Part shown: in pieces, positions 8,163 through 16,909 of the stretch
How the letters are laid out: every line of letters starts with the position of its first letter
Numbering within the stretch: position 1 is the first letter of the stretch
Program-made: the position numbers and the translations under genes
The notes under the pieces: model-generated
Seen by the model: only the letters and a program-made list of their open reading frames with translations
Told to the model about the DNA's origin: nothing
The model's database searches: none
Assembly (NCBI GenBank): GCA_041391765.1
Contig: JAWKNJ010000015.1
Span: 143,700 to 207,699 of the forward strand
Direction: 5' to 3'
Length of the DNA: 64,000 bases
Source of the DNA: SHAN690 sp041391765
Lineage (GTDB): Bacteria; Bacteroidota; Bacteroidia; Flavobacteriales_G; Salibacteraceae

Positions 8163-9803
8163 TTAAATTACCTTAAGCGCAATAGTGCCTAGATCACGAA
8201 GAGTTCCATCTGGCCCCTTTGCCTTAATCTTTTCGATATATACCTTCTGACCAGACTTCAGAGCTCCAATGATCTGCTTTGCATTGCTAGTCAATTGAGG
8301 CCCCTGACACGCTTGTTCAACAACATTACCTTTAATTGTAGCTGATACTTGATAGCTTACGATATCAAAACGAAGGTCAAACTCAAAATTCTCCATTTTA
8401 GCAATAACCCCAGGAGCTGCAACCAGATCTCTCATTGGTATGTTCTCAGAACCAGTCTTACCCCCGAAATAAGGTTTAGGGTCAGGAACATTCTTAACCC
8501 TGAACTCTTTCTTACCAAAATTTTGCTTTTTACCATTTATTTCAGCACTTACCGTTACTACGCATTCTGATCCAGATCCAGGCTTCACCTTGAAATTACC
8601 ATTAGTACCTGACTTACTCGCATTGGATATACTAATCTCCAATTTTTCAGTGGGCACCCCGGGAACAGAAACCTCCACCGGATTCTCTAGTCCTCGATAA
8701 AAGACATTCATGGCCGTAGGAGAAACAACTAATGCTGGCTTAGCAACGGTATAGGTCTGCATTGGAACTTTATAACTTGCCCAAGAACCATCTGGTGCTT
8801 TAATCTGAATTACACCGCCCCACTCCTTCAAACCCTCTGAAGAAGCCGGAATAGCATAGCGCGCCATACCATTAACAATTCTGATATTAGATGAATCAAG
8901 TTGATCAAAGTTCTCATAAACTGGCATTCCAGTTTCTTTGTCGAACTCTGACGCTAATCTCATTCTAGGATCTTGAGTGGTACTGAAAGCCGCAACAAAG
9001 ACGTCAGCAACGAAACTATCTCCTTGGATTACATAATTTGACCTGGGAATAACCTTAGCAGCAAGAGTGTCGAATTTAAAATCATCCGCGCTTATATTTC
9101 GATATAGTGCCTTTATGATATCCGCCTCAGCATTTCTAATGTCGGATTGTATCTTAGACAATGCCGTAACAGTAGCTGCCAATGGAACGTGATCAAAGTT
9201 TCCCGTCTCCCATGATTCGAAAGTTCCATTTTTCATTCCGAAGTCTTCAGTACTTAAGCCAAGTTGAAGAGCATCTCTTTCGGCTTCATCATCGAACAGG
9301 AACAATAGGTCATTCTTAAACTCATCAATCAGTCCTCTTAACTCTTTTGCGGTGTGTTCACCATCAATAGGATTACCTGGGTCAGAGCCAATTAGGATGT
9401 GAGTCGGAATGTCATAGTTGTCTTTCGAGTCAACATTCTTCAATTCAAATAAAGAATCATGAGGAACTGCCTCTATCGACTCATATCCACCTGTATGTGC
9501 AATCAAGTACTTCTTCAATTCTTCGATGTGCTCATATAATGCGTCTGCCAATCCCTTTGCACGGAACGCCTTATCATAAAACTCCTTCACTTTTCCGGGA
9601 TCATTCGCCTTTGCCTTTTCAAATAGGTTGTAGGTAAACTGATTCTTAGCCATGAAGTTCTTATTCGTAACCACGATTCCATCGTTGATAATAACGAATG
9701 CATCCAAAATGTCCTTAGATACGTTCATTGCCAATAGAGCGGTAAGAACGAGGTACATCATTCCAATCATCTTCTGCCGCGGGGTCTCTTTTCCACCTGC
9801 CAT
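8163..9803 (-). CDS. gldM: T9SS motor protein GldM
   Basis: Inner-membrane protein that forms the T9SS motor with GldL; its periplasmic domains reach the GldK/N ring. The N-terminus reads MAGGKETPRQKMIGMMYLV and then forms a single transmembrane helix (about residues 11-27), as in all GldM/PorM proteins. The remaining about 510 residues are periplasmic. Length of 546 is slightly above the usual 510-520. The gene lies 43 bases after gldL. Confidence 0.95.
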   Translation of the reverse strand: MAGGKETPRQKMIGMMYLVLTALLAMNVSKDILDAFVIINDGIVVTNKNFMAKNQFTYNLFEKAKANDPGKVKEFYDKAFRAKGLADALYEHIEELKKYLIAHTGGYESIEAVPHDSLFELKNVDSKDNYDIPTHILIGSDPGNPIDGEHTAKELRGLIDEFKNDLLFLFDDEAERDALQLGLSTEDFGMKNGTFESWETGNFDHVPLAATVTALSKIQSDIRNAEADIIKALYRNISADDFKFDTLAAKVIPRSNYVIQGDSFVADVFVAAFSTTQDPRMRLASEFDKETGMPVYENFDQLDSSNIRIVNGMARYAIPASSEGLKEWGGVIQIKAPDGSWASYKVPMQTYTVAKPALVVSPTAMNVFYRGLENPVEVSVPGVPTEKLEISISNASKSGTNGNFKVKPGSGSECVVTVSAEINGKKQNFGKKEFRVKNVPDPKPYFGGKTGSENIPMRDLVAAPGVIAKMENFEFDLRFDIVSYQVSATIKGNVVEQACQGPQLTSNAKQIIGALKSGQKVYIEKIKAKGPDGTLRDLGTIALKVI

Positions 9804-9846
9804 TTCAAATCAATATTTTAGATTTCTATTTAGAATGATGTTTTTG

Positions 9847-10695
9847 TTAGGAATTATTTCCCATGTTCATGGCAGCCAACATGTTACCATAAACTCTGTT
9901 CAACGCAGAAAGGTTGTTAGATAACTCAGATATGTTCTCCTTGTACTTTTTGGTATCTTCTACGGAAGCTTGCAAATTAGCCATCAGTTCCGATATTCCA
10001 GAATAGAACTGCTTCGTAGACTCTAATTGCTCCTTACTTCCTTGAAGCTGCATATCGTAAACAGAATTCAATTCTTGCAACTTAGAAGAAACTGATTTCA
10101 ATTCGCTAGCATAGTTCGCACCGTCCTCAGCGCTGAGGCTAACACTCGCTAAGCTCTCCGAAGCACGACTGTAGCTTTGCGAAAGTTGAGATACATTCTC
10201 AGCAGCACCTCTTACACTGTTAACGTACTCATTTGTTGCCACAGAGGCGTCTGAAATATTGGACAACTTATTAGCGTTATCAGATAATGATCGTAATCCA
10301 TTACCCAGACTTTCGATAAGCTCTGGACCGATTTTAGCCTCTTCGAGTAAATTATCCAATTGCTCAGTAACAGGCAAATCTTCATTTGACGCTGACCCTG
10401 ACTCCTCAATCATTTCATGCTCATGCTCTTCATGTTCTGAATCGTCATGTTGAGCAAGTTCTGGGTATACAAGCTCCCACTTCGGTTCTTCGTGTTGTGG
10501 TTCGAAAGCTGAAAAGAAGAATATAATTGCCTCAATACTCAGACCCCCAACAAGCATCATCCCGGCACCAGGCCAGTGCTGAATCTTAAACATCGCACCC
10601 ACAATTACAATAGCCGCTCCAATACCATAGAGCTTTGCCATGAACTTCTTCCAACTTTTACTTCCTGGTCTGAAACCTTTTACTTCCTTAGACAT
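9847..10695 (-). CDS. gldL: T9SS motor protein GldL
   Basis: Proton-channel subunit of the T9SS/gliding motor. Two transmembrane helices lie at about residues 22-36 and 45-63, around the signature FKIQHWPGAGMM. Glu55 in the second helix (LSIEAIIFF) matches the conserved membrane glutamate that is essential in this family. The cytoplasmic part is acidic, with a long low-complexity Ser/Asn/Glu region and likely coiled coil, giving 282 residues. It lies between gldK and gldM in the conserved order. Confidence 0.94.
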   Translation of the reverse strand: MSKEVKGFRPGSKSWKKFMAKLYGIGAAIVIVGAMFKIQHWPGAGMMLVGGLSIEAIIFFFSAFEPQHEEPKWELVYPELAQHDDSEHEEHEHEMIEESGSASNEDLPVTEQLDNLLEEAKIGPELIESLGNGLRSLSDNANKLSNISDASVATNEYVNSVRGAAENVSQLSQSYSRASESLASVSLSAEDGANYASELKSVSSKLQELNSVYDMQLQGSKEQLESTKQFYSGISELMANLQASVEDTKKYKENISELSNNLSALNRVYGNMLAAMNMGNNS

Positions 10696-10739
10696 TTTCG
10701 ATTTTATTAGGGATTAATTGATCAGTTTTAATTTACGAG

Positions 10740-12062
10740 TTAAATATTATCGCCTTTAGCGCGGCCAAGATAGGACATCACACATCTAAATCCAATATAG
10801 CTCTTGGCTGTATCTTGGTATTCATAAGAGCGCGTGCCTGTCTGCAAATAGTAACTAATATCCTTCCAGCTTCCACCGCGAATTACCTTTCGCTTCAATA
10901 CAGGTGGTTCATCGTCCTTAGCCTCATAAACATAGTCCATGTTCAAATCGTGCGCAAAGTCATATGCTGATTCATCATATGCATTACTCGTCCATTCTGC
11001 TACGTTACCCGACATACAATATAATCCGTAATCGTTTGGCGAGTATGAATTAACCGGAACCGTATGGAAGCCGCCATCATCAACATAATTCCCTCTCATT
11101 GGCTTGAAGTTGGCTAAGAAGCAACCCCTTGTATTTCGAATGTATGGTCCTCCCCAAGGAAATGGAGCCAAATCTAGGCCTCCTCGGGCTGCGTATTCCC
11201 ATTCAGACTCGGTGGGCAAACGAAAATCCTGAACATTGACTCCACCAACTTGATGTAGGAAGCTATTTAATAAATCTGTCCTCCAAATACCAAAGGCGCG
11301 TGCCTGCTTCCAAGTAATACCAACAACCGGATAATCGTCATATGCTGGATGACTGAAATACATCTTGGTCATCGGCTCATTGAATGAATACGTGAAATCA
11401 TGCACCCAAACCAAAGTATCTGGATAAACGTTAATCACATCACGTTTGATGAAGATTGATCTATCGGTCATACCACGCTGACGAAGTGGAGCGCCTGGCC
11501 CGCCTTTCCTTGAGGCATCACGATAATCTATCCAATAGTACTCAAAGTCAAGTTTTCTTCCATCTAGTTCTCTTCTGCCTCGAAATCTTTCGAACTCTGG
11601 GTAATACATTACCTCTAAAGCCTCCCGTTGTTCAGGGTCCAACCATTCAATACGTTCATTCCAATTCAAATGCGGAGGATCAAGATCCTCATCATACTCA
11701 TTAACAGTAATGATGTAGTCCTCGAAGCCTTCCTCCCCAAGAATTCTTCTAGCGATTGAATCACGCACCCAGTATACAAACTGTCGATACTCATTATTGG
11801 TTATCTCAGTTTCATCCATGTAAAAGGCCTGAACAGACACAGTTTTTGCTTTGGTAGTACTTGCATAAGGCACATCTTGATCACCAGGCCCCATGTTGTA
11901 GGAACCCATTGGAAGATATAGCATTCCATACGGATCTGGTTGGAACCACTCAATGCGATTCTGCACACCAATCAACTGGCCATTTCCGGAGGTACCGCAA
12001 CTGCTAAGCAACAACGATATCCCAGCAAGGAATATGGTCGATATTTTGAGCAAGTTTTTCAT
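10740..12062 (-). CDS. gldK: T9SS ring lipoprotein GldK
   Basis: Outer-membrane lipoprotein of the T9SS ring, with an FGE-sulfatase (SUMF1) fold. The lipobox LLLSSC puts the lipidated cysteine at residue 22. The fold motifs WKQARAFGIW, LPTESEWEYAARGG, GNVAEWTSNAY, RGGSWKD and IGFRCVM are all present. GldK is structural in known systems and not thought to be a formylglycine enzyme. The 440-residue length is normal. A TAnnTTYG promoter box lies 52 bases upstream, overlapping the non-coding gap after porP. Confidence 0.95.
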   Translation of the reverse strand: MKNLLKISTIFLAGISLLLSSCGTSGNGQLIGVQNRIEWFQPDPYGMLYLPMGSYNMGPGDQDVPYASTTKAKTVSVQAFYMDETEITNNEYRQFVYWVRDSIARRILGEEGFEDYIITVNEYDEDLDPPHLNWNERIEWLDPEQREALEVMYYPEFERFRGRRELDGRKLDFEYYWIDYRDASRKGGPGAPLRQRGMTDRSIFIKRDVINVYPDTLVWVHDFTYSFNEPMTKMYFSHPAYDDYPVVGITWKQARAFGIWRTDLLNSFLHQVGGVNVQDFRLPTESEWEYAARGGLDLAPFPWGGPYIRNTRGCFLANFKPMRGNYVDDGGFHTVPVNSYSPNDYGLYCMSGNVAEWTSNAYDESAYDFAHDLNMDYVYEAKDDEPPVLKRKVIRGGSWKDISYYLQTGTRSYEYQDTAKSYIGFRCVMSYLGRAKGDNI

Positions 12063-12113
12063 TTTTTCTCCTTTTAAAGTTTCTGGTTTCTTGAGCCTTA
12101 TATAAATAAACCG

Positions 12114-12121
12114 CGAAAGTA
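12114..12121 (-). promoter_or_regulatory. Candidate promoter -7 box for gldK
   Basis: On the minus strand the sequence TACTTTCG matches the Bacteroidota -7 consensus TAnnTTTG with one change. It ends 51 bases before the gldK start, in the gap after porP. No clear -33 TTTG was found at the expected spacing, so this is weak evidence for gldK having its own promoter. Confidence 0.4.
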
Positions 12122-12129
12122 GTCTATTA

Positions 12130-13158
12130 TTATAGGAATCTAACCGTTTTGTGTTTTTGAACCGGTGGTTGTTTCTTGAGTGTTAAGCAATATTGAGCGA
12201 AAAACTCATGAGAACCATTGCTTCCTTGAACCACGGCTGATGTAGTAATATCATATGAATATCCGAAGCGGATATTTCCTTTAGGAATTATGTTAGAACC
12301 CAAATTCAGACCACCCATTACGACCGCAGCGTCAGTATATCGATACGTTGCTCCAGCCCAAATAAAGTGATTCCATTCACCGATCAAATTCAGGTCGAAC
12401 TGAGCCGACTTCAAATTAGTTTTAATATAGACCGATGGCTTAAGAACAAATAGATTGTAATTGGGAATTTCAAAGTCATATCCCGCCATCAAAGAATAAT
12501 GACGCTCCATACTAAAAGATGAATTCCAAGCAACAGCTTGATCTGGACCATAAGTATCTACGAAATTGCTGCCGCTGGCCGAATATGATTGAGCAGTTAA
12601 GTGGCTTGCTGCCAAGCCAACATAAATATCCTTCGTTTTATAATATAGACCTGCATCCAAATCAAAAGTCCCAATGCTGTAACCCTCATCTGGAATAAGA
12701 GGATCTAAATAAAACTCATCCAAACTTCTCCAGTTATTTCCAACAGAAAACTGCAGCATACCAGCGGAAACACCAACACCCAGATGACCTGGTTTTCCGC
12801 CAATAAAGTTGAGAGGAATATGTGCGCTGTAAACACCCTTAATTCCAGAAAAGTGCATTTGTCCCAAACCGTCACCCATTATCGTTAAACCACCTCCGCT
12901 TTTAAGATTAATGCCTGGAATCATAAAAGTTCCGTGAGCTCCAAAAACATATGTCTCTGGATTTCCCTCAAAACCAACCCATTGCTGACGAGTCAACAAG
13001 TAAGCGCAAATCCCGTCATTCATCCCTGCGTATCCTGGATTAATCAATAGTTTATTCGCAAAGTTCATACTGAACTGAGGGTCTTGTTGAGCCTGAGCCG
13101 AAAAATAACAACCACAGAGGATTGTCAAGGAAATGATTTTAAGCGCTTTAATACTCAT
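12130..13158 (-). CDS. porP: PorP/SprF family T9SS outer membrane protein
   Basis: Predicted beta-barrel with signal peptide (cleavage near AQAQQDPQF) and the family hallmark QQDPQFSMNFANKLLINPGYAG. In P. gingivalis porP heads the porPKLMN operon; the same order is seen here, with gldK next. PorP/SprF-type proteins are linked to the secretion of specific T9SS cargo and, in recent work, to anchoring the PorK/N ring partner PorE or type B cargo. The 342 residues end in a string of alternating hydrophobic segments, as expected for a barrel. Confidence 0.92.
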   Translation of the reverse strand: MSIKALKIISLTILCGCYFSAQAQQDPQFSMNFANKLLINPGYAGMNDGICAYLLTRQQWVGFEGNPETYVFGAHGTFMIPGINLKSGGGLTIMGDGLGQMHFSGIKGVYSAHIPLNFIGGKPGHLGVGVSAGMLQFSVGNNWRSLDEFYLDPLIPDEGYSIGTFDLDAGLYYKTKDIYVGLAASHLTAQSYSASGSNFVDTYGPDQAVAWNSSFSMERHYSLMAGYDFEIPNYNLFVLKPSVYIKTNLKSAQFDLNLIGEWNHFIWAGATYRYTDAAVVMGGLNLGSNIIPKGNIRFGYSYDITTSAVVQGSNGSHEFFAQYCLTLKKQPPVQKHKTVRFL

Positions 13159-13282
13159 TAAGCTTTGTAGTCAGATTTTTTGGGAGGAGCTAAATTAGCC
13201 AAAAATCAATTTGCTCCGATATTTTTCCACGAAGCAACAGTTTTTTCAACATGAAATGGTGAAGACATCCGACAAAATGCAC

Positions 13283-14410
13283 TTAAAGCATCTTTTTATA
13301 GGCCCTCCACCATCTATCTGGTAGATCGTCTTGTGTGGCTTGTTGATAGTCTTCATAACCACACGGAATCAGATGGTGCTTGCGATACTTATTGGCATAC
13401 TCAGGTGGAACTGGAACCTCCATCCACCACCGATCAGTTTGCAAGCTCTTGTAAAACACCAGCTGAAATTCATCATCCTTCAAAGAGACACGATACTTTA
13501 AGAATGAATCGTTTCTAGAACTTGGCAACTCAGACTTTCTAACATTAAGGCCATCCACCAAACACCAAAGCATTTCAGCCAGTAATAACCGATCCGACAA
13601 ATTGGTCAAATGGCCCACATCCGAGATAACAACAGCCTTCAGTTTTTCTCCGATACCCGCATAACGCAGCATCTGACAAACCTCTTCAGCGTACAAACCA
13701 TTGGGCTGAGGATTCAGGGCACCACTAAAGTCCGATGACTTTAAGCTGTCTATCGAAAGAGAAAAAATTTCAGAGCTGCGAATTACCGGTTCAGTAATCG
13801 CAATATTTCCACGCACTTCTCCCAATCGATAAGTATCGAAATAGAGTTCATCAGCCAGCTTTAATTCTTCAGGATTCACCAGATAGGTTTGGTATCCTAG
13901 GTTCGAATAATTGAATAGGAAATTCGGCTGTTCCTTGATGATCCGACCAATATAGCTAGGAGTGTTGTTTGTTTCTATGTTCAGGAATGGATCAACTGAA
14001 CAAACGTTTACGATCTGCTCTTCTTCGGCAAATGCCCTATAGACGGCATATGTTAGCTCTCGCCCTCCACCAACAATAATAGGAAGAACTCTTTTCTTCA
14101 AAAGTTCATCGACAATGTGAGTCAAAGCCGACTCAGTGTCTCCCGCGCTATCCCCAAGTATAAGCTCTCCTAGGAGCAATATTTTCGTGGGATCAGCATG
14201 GTGCGAATAGAGCCGGCAAACTGAATCAACCAGTGATTGAGAATCAATACTTCCTTCCTTTGCTGAATGTCTGTACTCAGGCACAAACATCAAGGCCATT
14301 TTGAAATCACCGAGGTCAACTGAACCAGATAATGCCACCATTCCAGAACCAAGCGAATGCTTAGTTTGTGAAGTTGTCTCAAGCGGCTTGAAATAAGGTT
14401 GGAAGTCCAT
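13283..14410 (-). CDS. Arginase/formimidoylglutamase-fold protein with degenerate metal site
   Basis: Ureohydrolase (arginase/HutG/agmatinase) superfamily fold, 375 residues. The three metal-binding blocks can be recognised but have lost most ligands. The GG(D/G)H(S/D) block is IVGGGRELTYA (His to Arg, Asp to Glu). The DAHxD block is CSVDPFLNIE (His to Phe, second Asp to Asn). The DxDxxD block is LSIDSLKSSD (second Asp lost). Only two of six manganese ligands remain, so hydrolase activity is unlikely. The gene sits 3 bases after topA, and such a gene near topA and gldK recurs in Bacteroidota. Role unknown. Confidence 0.75.
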   Translation of the reverse strand: MDFQPYFKPLETTSQTKHSLGSGMVALSGSVDLGDFKMALMFVPEYRHSAKEGSIDSQSLVDSVCRLYSHHADPTKILLLGELILGDSAGDTESALTHIVDELLKKRVLPIIVGGGRELTYAVYRAFAEEEQIVNVCSVDPFLNIETNNTPSYIGRIIKEQPNFLFNYSNLGYQTYLVNPEELKLADELYFDTYRLGEVRGNIAITEPVIRSSEIFSLSIDSLKSSDFSGALNPQPNGLYAEEVCQMLRYAGIGEKLKAVVISDVGHLTNLSDRLLLAEMLWCLVDGLNVRKSELPSSRNDSFLKYRVSLKDDEFQLVFYKSLQTDRWWMEVPVPPEYANKYRKHHLIPCGYEDYQQATQDDLPDRWWRAYKKML

Positions 14411-14413
14411 GAA

Positions 14414-16714
14414 TTACTTCTTAGCTCTTCGTTTCGATTTGTTTGTTGGCCCTGAACTCTCGGCTATTTCCAAACACCGCTCTTTCGTCAGTGCTTGAGC
14501 ATCTTCTCCTTTTGGCAATTTGAAATTATCCTTACCAATGCTGAAATATGCTCCATAGCGACCATTCAGAACTTTAATGGGTGGATCATGATCAAACTCG
14601 TGGATTAAGGCTTTCTGAGTCTCTTCCGCTTTTGCCTTGATTAGTTCAACCGCAGTCTCCAAGGTGATTTCCAATGGATCGTGATCCTTGATGTTTACGA
14701 AAACCCCATTGTGTCGGACAAATGGTCCGAAGCGACCAACGGCCGCGACAACTTCCTTTCCCTCATACTCGCCCAAGGTTCGCGGAAGCTTGAACAATTC
14801 CAGTGCTTCTTCTAAAGTGATTGATTGAATGCTTTGGTCAGCTCTGAGTTTGGCAAACTGAGGCTTTTCTTCATCAGATACTTCACCAATTTGAATCATA
14901 GGACCGTAGCGCCCGATTCGTGCAATTACAGGTTTACCAGACTTAGGGTCATCACCCAAAATTCTCTCTCCTGTGGCTCTTTCAGAATTCTCTAGCGTGT
15001 CTTCAACGGTCTCGTGAAATGGCTTGTAAAACCCGTTCAACATTTTGGTCCATTGAAGGTCGCCACGAGAAATGGTATCAAACTCCTCCTCCACACTAGC
15101 CGTGAAGTTGTAGTCCAAAATGTTGGAAAAATTCTCAGCTAAGAAATCGTTGACGACTACTCCAATGTCAGTAGGAAAGAGCTTGGCTCGTTCCGCACCA
15201 GTGTTCTCTGATTTGGTTTCCTGGTTAACCGTTCCATTTTTGAGCGTAAAGACAGTATAATCACGCTTGTGTCCCTCCCGATCTTCCTTTACTACGTATC
15301 CGCGCTTCTGAATTGTACTAATTGTTGGAGCGTAGGTTGATGGTCTACCGATCCCGAGTTCTTCCAGTTTTTTCACCAAGCTTGCTTCGCTATATCTTGC
15401 CGGGTGGTGTGTGAATCGCTGCGTGGCATCAACAACTCCGAGCCCCAGCTTATCTCCTTGGGCGACATTTGGTAGATTCTCATTGCTATCCTCTTCTCCC
15501 TCATCGTCCGTTCCCTCCAAATATACTTTCAGGAACCCATCAAACGTGATGATTTCTCCTTTCGCTTCAAACAACTCTTGCATGCCTGAGCCCTGCACTC
15601 GAATGGTAGTTCTCAACAACTTAGCATCGCTCATTTGAGATGCTATTGCTCGCTTCCAGATCAACTCATACAATCGTTGTTCCTGACGGTCGCCTTCCAC
15701 TTGCGATTGGTTGAAATAGGTAGGGCGAATCGCTTCGTGCGCTTCTTGCGCATTTGCAGTTTTAGTTGAATATTTCCTTGGATTAACGTACTCATCACCA
15801 TAGTCATTCATGATGGCACTCTTCGCACCTTCTATTGCTGTGTTACTCAGGTTTACTGAGTCCGTTCTCATGTATGTGATCTTTCCGGCCTCATACAATG
15901 ACTGAGCAACTCGCATGGTTTGAGCAACAGAAAAACCAAGCTTACGAGCTGCTTCCTGTTGTAATGTAGAAGTCGTAAATGGTGGAGCAGGACTTTTCTT
16001 ACCAGGCTTTTTGTCCACCTCTTTTATAGAAAATTGAGCCGACTTGCACTTTTCAAGCAGTGCTTTCACTTCTTCTTCTGTTTCAAGTCGCTTGTTCAAT
16101 TCAGCCGTAAATGACTTTCCTTCAGCTGTGAATTGTGCCTTGATCTTGTAATATGACTGCGACTGAAATTTCTCAATTTCCTTTTCGCGCTCTACGATCA
16201 ATCGAACGGTTACACTCTGAACACGACCTGCACTTAACGAAGGCTTCACCTTTTTCCAAAGCACAGGACTCAGCTCAAATCCAACGATTCGATCCAACAC
16301 CCTTCTCGCCTGTTGAGCGTCAACCAAGTTCTTATCAATGCCTCTTGGATTCTCGATTGCGTTTAGGATGGCTGGTTTAGTGATCTCGTGGAATACGATT
16401 CTCTTGGTCTTATCTTCCTTCAATCCGAGCGCCTCGAATAGGTGCCAGCTAATAGCCTCTCCTTCACGGTCCTCATCCGTTGCGAGCCACACCATGTCGG
16501 CATCCTTGCTCAATTTCTTCAACTCCGTGATGACCTTTTTCTTGTCAGGCATCACCTCGTAAGTCGGTTGAAAATTGTTCTCAAAATCTATCCCCTGACC
16601 CTTTTTCGGAAGGTCGCGAACGTGTCCGTAACTCGACTTCACAACGAAATCCTTCCCAAGATATCCTTCTATCGTTTTCGCTTTGGCGGGGGACTCTACA
16701 ATGACAAGATTCAT
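14414..16714 (-). CDS. topA: DNA topoisomerase I
   Basis: Type IA topoisomerase that relaxes negative supercoils. The Toprim domain begins VIVESPAKAKTIEGYLG and includes DEDREGEAISWH. The catalytic tyrosine is in ITYMRTDSVNLS, and the family motif QEAHEAIRPT follows. The C-terminal tail, from about residue 590, holds GRYGPMIQ, GRFGPFVRHNG and GRYGAYFSIG repeats (Toprim_C type) and a basic end instead of zinc-binding cysteines, as is usual in Bacteroidota. Length 766. Gene lies directly upstream of the ureohydrolase-like gene. Confidence 0.95.
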   Translation of the reverse strand: MNLVIVESPAKAKTIEGYLGKDFVVKSSYGHVRDLPKKGQGIDFENNFQPTYEVMPDKKKVITELKKLSKDADMVWLATDEDREGEAISWHLFEALGLKEDKTKRIVFHEITKPAILNAIENPRGIDKNLVDAQQARRVLDRIVGFELSPVLWKKVKPSLSAGRVQSVTVRLIVEREKEIEKFQSQSYYKIKAQFTAEGKSFTAELNKRLETEEEVKALLEKCKSAQFSIKEVDKKPGKKSPAPPFTTSTLQQEAARKLGFSVAQTMRVAQSLYEAGKITYMRTDSVNLSNTAIEGAKSAIMNDYGDEYVNPRKYSTKTANAQEAHEAIRPTYFNQSQVEGDRQEQRLYELIWKRAIASQMSDAKLLRTTIRVQGSGMQELFEAKGEIITFDGFLKVYLEGTDDEGEEDSNENLPNVAQGDKLGLGVVDATQRFTHHPARYSEASLVKKLEELGIGRPSTYAPTISTIQKRGYVVKEDREGHKRDYTVFTLKNGTVNQETKSENTGAERAKLFPTDIGVVVNDFLAENFSNILDYNFTASVEEEFDTISRGDLQWTKMLNGFYKPFHETVEDTLENSERATGERILGDDPKSGKPVIARIGRYGPMIQIGEVSDEEKPQFAKLRADQSIQSITLEEALELFKLPRTLGEYEGKEVVAAVGRFGPFVRHNGVFVNIKDHDPLEITLETAVELIKAKAEETQKALIHEFDHDPPIKVLNGRYGAYFSIGKDNFKLPKGEDAQALTKERCLEIAESSGPTNKSKRRAKK

Positions 16715-16862
16715 ACAACCTCAAAAATTGGTCAGTTAATTAATAGATGCTCGGTTAGGAAGAACCGTTGGCAAGCTGCAAATAAAACGCAAAATAAAAT
16801 GGAGTTCATTCATCTCCGCTTTTCGAGGATGTTAACTTCCGTTTAAATTGGTGCCTGACATT

Positions 16863-16891
16863 TTTGCAGTCAAGGTCAATACGTACCTTTG
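16863..16891 (+). promoter_or_regulatory. Promoter for miaB (Bacteroidota type)
   Basis: TTTG at 16863-16866, then 17 bases, then TACCTTTG at 16884-16891, a perfect TAnnTTTG box. It covers the in-frame TTG at 16889, which therefore cannot be the start; translation from the ATG at 16910 fits a start of transcription near 16897. Confidence 0.65.
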
Positions 16892-16909
16892 CACGCTTCA
16901 ATTTTTGGA

